Below, one piece after another: positions 6,509-12,256 of a DNA stretch of 12,256 nucleotides. A model generated the notes under the pieces. The model had not been told where the DNA came from. It ran no database searches and saw only the letters and a program-made list of their open reading frames with translations. Source of the stretch: Thermoflexibacter sp. GTDB taxonomy: Bacteria; Bacteroidota; Bacteroidia; Cytophagales; Thermoflexibacteraceae. The DNA is taken from the NCBI GenBank assembly GCA_025455345.1, contig JALOMS010000081.1, positions 1-12,256 of the forward strand. The letters run 5' to 3'. Both the position numbers and the translations under genes were made by a program. How positions within the stretch are numbered: the first letter of the stretch is position 1; each line of letters begins with the position of its first letter.

Positions 6509-8419
6509 TTATTTTTGAATCACTACTTTTTGTATCGCTCTTGCAGTGTCGCTTTGTAGGAATAATAGATACAAACCATTACTCAAGTGGCTTAAATCCA
6601 GACTATTATAATTCTCGTACAAGAAGAATGTTTTTTCTAAAACTACCTTGCCTTGCATATCCACAAGTTGGACTTGATTCACTTTGCCCTCGATGATTAG
6701 CTCTCCATTGCTTGGGTTAGGATATATTTTAGCGGGAAGATGAGTCCAATATCTTTCATTGGAACTGACCGCATTTTTATTCAAAAATACAGGACGAAGC
6801 ATTAGGCTTCCTTTATTCAGCTTGTTTGGCAGCCACTCATTGGTTGTATTGGTAAATATTTGACTGCCAGAATCTGTATTTTTATCAAAACCAATCGTTA
6901 GATTTTTGTCGGATAACTGCTCAAAGCCTACATAAAAAGTATCGGATAATGCGAGTCTGCGACTAAGTTCTATCCTTGTAAACTTGTTAATGCTATCTGC
7001 ATAATCCAAAATTATATTTTGTACCAATAAAACTGAATCTTTGGCTCCACGCCCCTTAAAATCTAAGTTTTTCCAAACGCGCAAGTTATAAGTTTCGCCC
7101 TTGAGATTTACATCTATGGGGACAAACATAAGGTCTATGTGCGTGAGTACCGCAGGTATATTTAGCACATATCTATAAGCCAACTTCCCAAACCTTTGAT
7201 TGATTGTGGCGGCAAACTCCGCTGTTCCATCGTCATACGCATAATAGTTGTCCAATACAGTAATTCCTACAATCGTATCATTGCTTCTTAGGTTTACGTT
7301 TTTGATATAGCCATCTTTTTCGCCTGTATTCATTCTAAACTTATACTCCAAAATCATTTTTTCTCTGTTTTGTGGTAGAGGAACGCGATTAGTTGGGACG
7401 GCTACCTTCTGCTCGTTAAATGCCAAAATAATATAAGAGGAGTCGCGCATCACACCCAATCTTTCCTTCTTTACTAAGTCCGTGAGAATGGCATCATACG
7501 AAAAAACATTAAATGTTTCGTGGAGATTGTTCGAGAACATGAATAGACTATCTACGGTTTCGTTGCGAGCGTTTGCATAAAACTGGTCTATGGGCATTGC
7601 TCTATATCTTTTGAGATAATGCGTGTCTATGCGTGAGGAGGTGATATCGAGAATCCCCTGCGTCCTGACATTGGTGCGGCGAAGACTGTCCAACAATATG
7701 TAATCCAAATTCCATGTATCATAAGCTCCTGATAATCTGCAAAATACTTGAAATCTAAATTGAAAATTTTTATGAAAGTAAATAGGGCTATTGACAGGCA
7801 AAGATACGTATTGGAAGGTATTTTCTGTATTTACATTTCCATTGCGTTGCCACTGATTGACCCAATTGCCCAAGCTATCTTTGAATTGGACAAGCAAATA
7901 GTCTTCGGCATCGGGTTTAGAGCCATTCCCTTGGCTTTGCCAATAAAAAGTCAGAGCCAAACGCTTTGCGGTAGTTGTTTTGGACAAATCTATGCGACGA
8001 GAGGTCAGATTGTCTGCCTCTCCAGCAATAAATCTATCTGTGAAATTATAAGGCTTCCCCAAATAATTGATTCCATCTAAGGTAATTAGCCCAAAAGAAG
8101 GAGGCTTGATACCATAGCTATCATTTACATAGCCGCCACCATTATTAGCGAGCCAAAGAGAGGTATCAGGGTTGTTATATTTGCGATAATAAACGGAGGT
8201 AAAATCATCAAAAAAAGGATAAGATATACGAGTCGTATCTTCTGAGCCTTCTTCTATTCTGGCAGGAATATGCGTTTTCCCACTTGGATAGGAACCAATA
8301 GGGCTTATGACAAGTCCTTGTCCGTAAAGAGTTTGACTTGCGGATAATAAAAATAAAGAAAGTAAAATGGGGAAAATAAGTTTTTGCCCAAGAGAAAGAT
8401 GAAATTTAGAATACTTCAT
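6509..8419 (-). CDS. Secreted protein with type IX secretion C-terminal sorting domain
   Basis: The protein has 636 residues. A Sec signal peptide (about 1-34, ending LYGQ) precedes a large extracellular region. The C-terminus is a type A T9SS sorting domain (about 566-636). It opens with YPNPSNGELIIEG, continues with VQLVDMQGKVVLE, and ends with LSNGLYLLFLQSDTA and the terminal KVVIQK. In Bacteroidota this domain targets cargo across the outer membrane and is removed or anchored at the surface. The N-terminal part (about 65-250) has the pattern YPFFDDF, then PDTSLW, then FGLITLDGINYLGKPY. I recognise this as common in Bacteroidota T9SS proteins with a jelly-roll-like fold, but cannot name an activity. 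No catalytic residues could be identified. It lies 121 bp downstream of the PASTA gene on the same strand; the gap shows no clear promoter or terminator. Confidence 0.88.
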   Translation of the reverse strand: MKYSKFHLSLGQKLIFPILLSLFLLSASQTLYGQGLVISPIGSYPSGKTHIPARIEEGSEDTTRISYPFFDDFTSVYYRKYNNPDTSLWLANNGGGYVNDSYGIKPPSFGLITLDGINYLGKPYNFTDRFIAGEADNLTSRRIDLSKTTTAKRLALTFYWQSQGNGSKPDAEDYLLVQFKDSLGNWVNQWQRNGNVNTENTFQYVSLPVNSPIYFHKNFQFRFQVFCRLSGAYDTWNLDYILLDSLRRTNVRTQGILDITSSRIDTHYLKRYRAMPIDQFYANARNETVDSLFMFSNNLHETFNVFSYDAILTDLVKKERLGVMRDSSYIILAFNEQKVAVPTNRVPLPQNREKMILEYKFRMNTGEKDGYIKNVNLRSNDTIVGITVLDNYYAYDDGTAEFAATINQRFGKLAYRYVLNIPAVLTHIDLMFVPIDVNLKGETYNLRVWKNLDFKGRGAKDSVLLVQNIILDYADSINKFTRIELSRRLALSDTFYVGFEQLSDKNLTIGFDKNTDSGSQIFTNTTNEWLPNKLNKGSLMLRPVFLNKNAVSSNERYWTHLPAKIYPNPSNGELIIEGKVNQVQLVDMQGKVVLEKTFFLYENYNSLDLSHLSNGLYLLFLQSDTARAIQKVVIQK

Positions 8420-8540
8420 TGTTACAGTTAGCTTGATTAAGCGTAAAGATGTGCCATAGATGTTCTATTTTTATAATTGTTTTACCTCTTAAAATACTTA
8501 TTTTATTTAGATTCAAGTAGTTATGAATTAATACAAAATG

Positions 8541-9341
8541 CTAATTTTCATCTCCACTTACCCATATATCTACAATAGTTCCTACCTTAACCTTTGTTCC
8601 CACTGCGGGTTTTTGCCTAATCACCGTTCCTAATTCTTTGGTATCATCTTTTTCCGTCATTACGCCCCCAACTCCTAATCCTATAGCTTTGAGATAAAAC
8701 TCTGCTTCTTCTTGCAACTTGCCTGTTAAGTCGGGCATGATAATATCATTTTTGCCCATGCCATCGCCTACGTGCAAGTCTATTTTTGTTCCTTTAGGAA
8801 TTTTGAATTCTCCTACAAGTTCTTGTTCTGTTATCTCCTTTCCATTTACAAAAACTTTCAATACAGTATTAGGGACAATATCAGCTACATAGTCTATTTT
8901 CCCAATTTTAAAGCCATAACTTTCCAAAATTTGGCTTGCCTGTTTCATAGAGTTATCTATAATATTGGGCAGACGCTCCATTGGCGGCATTTTTGAGTTA
9001 ATAGTGATATGAATACGCCTATTGACCTTGACCTTTGCGCCCTCCTCTGGGTCTTGCTTCAATACTGTCAATGGTGGAAGTTTGTGGTCATAGCTGGAAT
9101 CCGCGACATAATAGCGCAAATCTCTGTCATCAAGAAAATCTTCTACTTGGGCAAGTTGCATACCTTCCAAATCTGGTACGGTAATAGTTTCTCCATGGTG
9201 AGTGATGATAGGTAAATAAACATAAAAGAAGATAATAATCAAAAATACGGCTATCCCGCCCATTAGACCTATGTTAAACCACAAAGCCTTTCGCGAATCT
9301 TCGGTCAGTCTATTTTTTATTTCGTTCAAATCTATTTTCAT
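8541..9341 (-). CDS. Membrane-anchored PASTA repeat protein
   Basis: This 266-residue protein has a short cytoplasmic tail (1-20), one membrane helix (about 22-44) and three extracytoplasmic PASTA repeats. Repeat 1 runs from about 52 to 116 (VPDLEGM ... VLKQDPEEGAKVK ... IHITIN). Repeat 2 runs from about 124 to 192 and is divergent: it begins LPNIIDNSMKQASQIL and includes LKVFVNGKEITEQELVGEFK, where canonical repeats have a short turn. Repeat 3 runs from about 202 to 262 (MPDLTGKLQEEAEFYL ... VIRQKPAVGTKVKVGT). PASTA domains are known as peptidoglycan or muropeptide binding modules in Ser/Thr kinases and penicillin-binding proteins. Here there is no kinase or transpeptidase domain, as is usual for the small Bacteroidota PASTA proteins. 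A role at the cell wall is inferred. The ATG at 9341 is followed by a typical tail-then-helix start. Confidence 0.9.
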   Translation of the reverse strand: MKIDLNEIKNRLTEDSRKALWFNIGLMGGIAVFLIIIFFYVYLPIITHHGETITVPDLEGMQLAQVEDFLDDRDLRYYVADSSYDHKLPPLTVLKQDPEEGAKVKVNRRIHITINSKMPPMERLPNIIDNSMKQASQILESYGFKIGKIDYVADIVPNTVLKVFVNGKEITEQELVGEFKIPKGTKIDLHVGDGMGKNDIIMPDLTGKLQEEAEFYLKAIGLGVGGVMTEKDDTKELGTVIRQKPAVGTKVKVGTIVDIWVSGDEN

Positions 9342-9471
9342 AAAAACTAATGAATTTCAAGCAATTGCCTCAATAATATATCCCTTTTTGCAGTAAAAAT
9401 AATCATTTACTTCCAAATTTTGTGATTATTCTTACAATCTTAACAAGATTTTTGATAAAAGCCAAGTCTAA

Positions 9472-10674
9472 TTACCTGCGTTTGTCTCCTAAGCCAAGCC
9501 AAAGATTAATTTCTGCGCTAATGCCCACAAAGGGTTTGATTTGGACGGCATTGAGTAAAGTCGCACTTGAGGGTAGTTTGTCTTCTAAAAATACAGCTCC
9601 TGCATTAAATCTTACAAATCTAAATAATCGATAACCATAACCCAAATAATAAGGTCTTCCAAAAATAGGTCCCGAAATATCATTGCCATTCTTATCCCTA
9701 AAGTTATTGACAAAACCTCCAATTGATATAGCTGAATTAGTCCAAAAACGACTCGAAAACGCACTATTTCCCAAAGGAAAAGACAACCCAACATAAGGAG
9801 AAGCGGCATAAGCAATGTCTTGGGTATTACCTTCCAAATAGACTGCGCCATATCCTGCATTGACAGAAAGCAGGTGAATCGTACTGGTAGTAGGATAATC
9901 CGAAACATGGCGCGTATCATCTTTGATAAGCAAATGAGTGTTAAGCACTTGCTCTACTTCCTTGATAGTCAGTTTTTTAATATCATCTAATCTTTTTTCA
10001 TAAAGTTTTGCTCTGCCTTCCATCTTATTTTCCTTCCGATTGCTGTTGTCATCATTGAGGTGAGCCGCCTCGCTATCTCTTAGTCGCCTTCCTGACAAGT
10101 TTTTCAAGGAGCGTTTGATTATATCACTAAATCCTTGAAAGACGACTTCATTGTCATTGCGATAATTTTCCAATGCACTATTTACTATTTTATTCAAATC
10201 ATTTATTACTAATTTTTTTGAAACCAACAACTTAATCTTACGCCCAGAAGAATAAAATGCCTCTTGGAGATAACTATCCAAAGCCTCTTGGATAGAAGTT
10301 TTTAATTTTTCTTTTTCAATATCCGTAAGTGAACGAAAATAATCAAAGACAATATCATACTCTGTATTTCCGCGCAATTTATAATTACAAGTCATTGAAA
10401 ATGTACCTTCTACATTTCCATACATTCTTTTCCAAATATTGTTATATAAGGGTTTTTCGTGCTTAGTCCTTGCTTTGTAAATAGCTATTTCCACACGCTC
10501 GACTTGACTGCGGATTGCGCCAGAAAACAACAAATAGCTTTCAGCCTTAAGAGGTTGTCCATTGTTGAAATAGGCGTGTTGATAATCAAACACAACAGCC
10601 TCATACTGAGCCAAAGAGGGAGAATATGCACATATCGTAAAAAGTAGAAAGGCTATAAAAATTTGTAGTTTCAT
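9472..10674 (-). CDS. Unrecognised secreted protein with helical middle and beta-rich C-terminus
   Basis: I do not recognise this 400-residue protein. It has a clear signal peptide (1-23, ending SLAQ). Residues about 24-112 alternate hydrophobic and polar residues, as in beta strands (YEAVVFDYQHAYF, VERVEIAIYKA, YDIVFDYFRSL). Residues about 117-250 are strongly charged and predicted helical (IEKEKLKTSIQEALDSYLQEA, KLYEKRLDDIKKLTIKEVEQVL), with a polar Asn/Lys-rich linker at 205-220. Residues about 265-396 are rich in glycine and aromatics with alternating strands (HLLSVNAGYGAVYL, LGYGYRLFRFVRFNAGAVF, VQIKPFVGISAEINLWLGLG). This resembles part of an outer-membrane barrel, and the last strand is followed by DKRR instead of a terminal aromatic. 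A periplasmic or outer-membrane site is inferred. It lies between the PASTA gene and the Gfo/Idh/MocA terminator, so it is probably its own transcription unit. Confidence 0.75.
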   Translation of the reverse strand: MKLQIFIAFLLFTICAYSPSLAQYEAVVFDYQHAYFNNGQPLKAESYLLFSGAIRSQVERVEIAIYKARTKHEKPLYNNIWKRMYGNVEGTFSMTCNYKLRGNTEYDIVFDYFRSLTDIEKEKLKTSIQEALDSYLQEAFYSSGRKIKLLVSKKLVINDLNKIVNSALENYRNDNEVVFQGFSDIIKRSLKNLSGRRLRDSEAAHLNDDNSNRKENKMEGRAKLYEKRLDDIKKLTIKEVEQVLNTHLLIKDDTRHVSDYPTTSTIHLLSVNAGYGAVYLEGNTQDIAYAASPYVGLSFPLGNSAFSSRFWTNSAISIGGFVNNFRDKNGNDISGPIFGRPYYLGYGYRLFRFVRFNAGAVFLEDKLPSSATLLNAVQIKPFVGISAEINLWLGLGDKRR

Positions 10675-10730
10675 GGGGGTAAGGGTTTATTGAAAATCAG
10701 CTATAAAATTGGTGTGAAATTTATGGGTTA

Positions 10731-10767
10731 AAAACTATCTGACACCATAGAAGTATCAGATAGTTTT
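10731..10767 (-). terminator. Intrinsic terminator for the Gfo/Idh/MocA gene
   Basis: A perfect 12-bp inverted repeat has arms AAAACTATCTGA (10731-10742) and TCAGATAGTTTT (10756-10767) around a 13-nt loop. On the minus strand the stem ends in a run of Ts, as expected for Rho-independent termination. It lies 43 bp past the stop codon at 10810 and upstream of the next minus-strand gene, so the two genes are separate units or only weakly coupled. Confidence 0.8.
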
Positions 10768-10809
10768 GAGTTGCTTTTTTATTAAGCAATAGAAATGAAG
10801 ATATTGACT

Positions 10810-12256
10810 TTATACGCCAAGACTCCAGCCATTTTTGTATTCGCGCTTAACAAATTGATTAGCTGGCTCAAAGTTGGTAATTCTCATATTTTGACCATCC
10901 CAAAGGAGTTTTTTATCTCCAGATGTTTTCTTCCCATCTTTTTCCCAAGTCAATGCCAAGCTTCGCAATGCTAAGTTGCCCATAAGGACTGTTTCTGTCA
11001 AAGGTCCAGAATAATCAAAATTGGAGCTTGCAGGTGCGCCACCCTTACACGCCATGACCCAGCTTGTCTGATGTCCTCTATCATTTCCTTCTATTCTTGG
11101 CAAAGATTTTAACTTTTCAGTATTGAAATATGCCATCTCGCCCGTAGGAAGCAAGGTAGGGTTTGCACCATAACAACCGCACATGATTTTGCCACGAGAG
11201 CCTTCAAATATTACTCCACCGCTCCAATCACCCATCATCTCCTCGTCTTTGAGTTCTTGTGGTCTTGGGGGTTTGATGCCGCCATCGTACCAGTGCATTG
11301 TAACCGCAGGCATTCCTTCTCTGGCGGGAAATTCTAAGTGTATCGTAGAGGAAGGAGGACAACTATCAGTAACTATTGCAGGTTTGAATCCATTAGTCCA
11401 AACACCTGTTACTGAGGCTTCTACGCTGGTAGGGTATCCCAACTTTAATGCTCTAAATACAGGGTCTATGATGTGGCAAGCCATATCTCCTAAGGCTCCT
11501 GTACCGAACTCCCACCAACCTCTCCAACCAAAAGGAACATAAATAGGGTTATAATCTCTGAACTTGGCTGGACCTAACCATAATTCCCAATCTAAGGTCT
11601 TGGGAATTTCAACTTTTTCCGTAGGTGTAGGCAGTCCTTGAGGCCAAATAGGTCTATTAGTCCATGTATGAACATTGGTTACATCTCCAATTACGCCTGC
11701 ACCTATCCACTCTGTCATTAGGCGAACACCCTCTCCAGAACTACCTTGATTGCCCATTTGAGTAACAATCTTGTTTTTACGAGCAGTTTCAGTAAGCATA
11801 CGAGCTTCATAGATGTTATGCGTTAATGGTTTATGCGTTAATGGTTTTTCTACATATACGTGCTTACCTAATTGCATTGCCGCCATTGCGATGACTGCAT
11901 GAGTATGGTCAGGGGTACTGACTATTACTGCGTCAATGTTGTTTTTTTCTGCCTCAAGCATTTTGCGAAAATCTTTATAGCGTTTGGCATTGGCAAATTC
12001 TTTGAAAGTTTTATCTGCTCTTGCGTCATCTACATCACATAAGGCAACAATATTTTCCTTGCCTCCGTTGTATGCGGCGACGATGTTAGAGTATCCTTTG
12101 CCGCCCACACCTACTGCCGCAATATTGAGTTTATCACTTGGGGGTACGAACCCTCTGCCTAATACATGACGAGGGACAATGCTAAATAATGCTACAGACG
12201 CACCCAAACCTGTAACGAATTGGCGGCGAGAAATGCCTTTTTCTTGTTTTTTGTCT
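10810..12256 (-). CDS. Tat-exported Gfo/Idh/MocA family oxidoreductase (5' end outside window)
   Basis: The frame stays open through the right edge, so the start lies just outside. The TTG at 12207 is not a credible start because the residues before it (encoded up to 12255) read KKQEKGISRRQFVTG. That is a twin-arginine signal with RR at 12223-12228, followed by a hydrophobic stretch GASVALFSIV. The enzyme body has a Rossmann NAD(P)-binding motif (LNIAAVGVGGKGYSN), then ALCDVDDARADK, and the EKP active-site motif at 11842-11850. A C-terminal body follows with FGTGALGDMACHIIDP, which holds the conserved Asp and His. This family oxidises or epimerises sugars or cyclitols with tightly bound or free NAD(P). 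The substrate is unknown; homologues exported by Tat are common in Bacteroidota. An odd feature is a 5-residue duplication directly after EKP. A hairpin terminator follows 43 bp beyond the stop. Confidence 0.9.
   Translation of the reverse strand, partial: DKKQEKGISRRQFVTGLGASVALFSIVPRHVLGRGFVPPSDKLNIAAVGVGGKGYSNIVAAYNGGKENIVALCDVDDARADKTFKEFANAKRYKDFRKMLEAEKNNIDAVIVSTPDHTHAVIAMAAMQLGKHVYVEKPLTHKPLTHNIYEARMLTETARKNKIVTQMGNQGSSGEGVRLMTEWIGAGVIGDVTNVHTWTNRPIWPQGLPTPTEKVEIPKTLDWELWLGPAKFRDYNPIYVPFGWRGWWEFGTGALGDMACHIIDPVFRALKLGYPTSVEASVTGVWTNGFKPAIVTDSCPPSSTIHLEFPAREGMPAVTMHWYDGGIKPPRPQELKDEEMMGDWSGGVIFEGSRGKIMCGCYGANPTLLPTGEMAYFNTEKLKSLPRIEGNDRGHQTSWVMACKGGAPASSNFDYSGPLTETVLMGNLALRSLALTWEKDGKKTSGDKKLLWDGQNMRITNFEPANQFVKREYKNGWSLGV
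11816..11845. repeat. Perfect 15-bp tandem duplication within the Gfo/Idh/MocA gene
   Basis: TTATGCGTTAATGGT is present twice in direct succession (11816-11830, 11831-11845), and the 15-bp periodicity continues for two more bases. It is in frame and on the coding strand encodes KPLTH twice, so the protein reads EKPLTHKPLTHNIYEAR. Family members as I know them have a single copy (EKPLTHN...). The copies are identical at every base including wobble positions. Confidence 0.95.

Noticed and set aside
8420..8540. 121-bp gap between the PASTA and T9SS genes searched for promoter, terminator or small RNA
   Set aside because: No TAnnTTTG box on the minus strand, no convincing hairpin with a T-tract and no small coding frame with a recognisable product was seen.
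9436..9450. Hairpin AATCTT-aac-AAGATT as terminator of the secreted-protein gene
   Set aside because: The stem is only 6 bp and A+T-rich, and on the minus strand it is not followed by a T-tract, so it is too weak to call.
9612..9920. Alternative minus-strand frame inside the 9472-10674 gene
   Set aside because: It overlaps the secreted-protein gene in another frame. The longer frame has a signal peptide and a sensible strand pattern up to its stop, so the shorter one is a shadow and no frameshift is needed.
10771..10789. Small hairpin TTGCTT / AAGCAA just left of the Gfo/Idh/MocA stop
   Set aside because: The 6-bp stem is weak and the adjacent 12-bp hairpin (10731-10767) is a much better terminator.

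Overview
The window reads as a chromosomal segment of a low-GC member of the Bacteroidota, most likely a Cytophagia-type bacterium. The support is a type IX secretion (T9SS) C-terminal sorting domain, a TPR histidine kinase of Bacteroidota style, a Tat-exported Gfo/Idh/MocA oxidoreductase with a Bacteroidetes-type body, exact TAnnTTTG promoter boxes, and almost no Shine-Dalgarno sequences before the starts. No RNA genes, CRISPR arrays, transposases or phage genes were seen. Coding density is high and no gene-free gap exceeds about 255 bp.

Layout. Bases 1-4048 (+) hold a 5'-truncated DUF1599 protein with two repeats, an M50/site-2-type membrane protease, yidD, and a TPR sensor histidine kinase. 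A perfect 14-bp hairpin separates these from a convergent Hsp20 gene (4132-4584, -). A 254-bp divergent region (4585-4838) carries repeated promoter-like and operator-like motifs. Next come a class IV PLP aminotransferase and a TIGR04255-family protein on + (4839-6495). From 6509 to the end every gene is on the minus strand. In genomic order these are a T9SS cargo protein, a PASTA-repeat membrane protein, an unrecognised secreted protein with a beta-rich C-terminus, and a Gfo/Idh/MocA oxidoreductase that runs off the right edge.

How they fit together. Much of the content concerns the cell envelope: intramembrane proteolysis, membrane insertion (YidD), sensing (TPR kinase), a PASTA anchor, a T9SS-exported protein, a secreted unknown and a Tat-exported oxidoreductase. 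I see no multi-gene locus that clearly amounts to a new system. The strongest oddities are local. The histidine kinase has Gln where the phosphoacceptor His should be, while its ATP-binding boxes are intact. The Gfo/Idh/MocA gene carries a perfect 15-bp in-frame tandem duplication at its EKP active-site motif. The hsp20/aminotransferase intergenic region has paired direct repeats. A TIGR04255 gene of unknown function sits 16 bp downstream of the aminotransferase.
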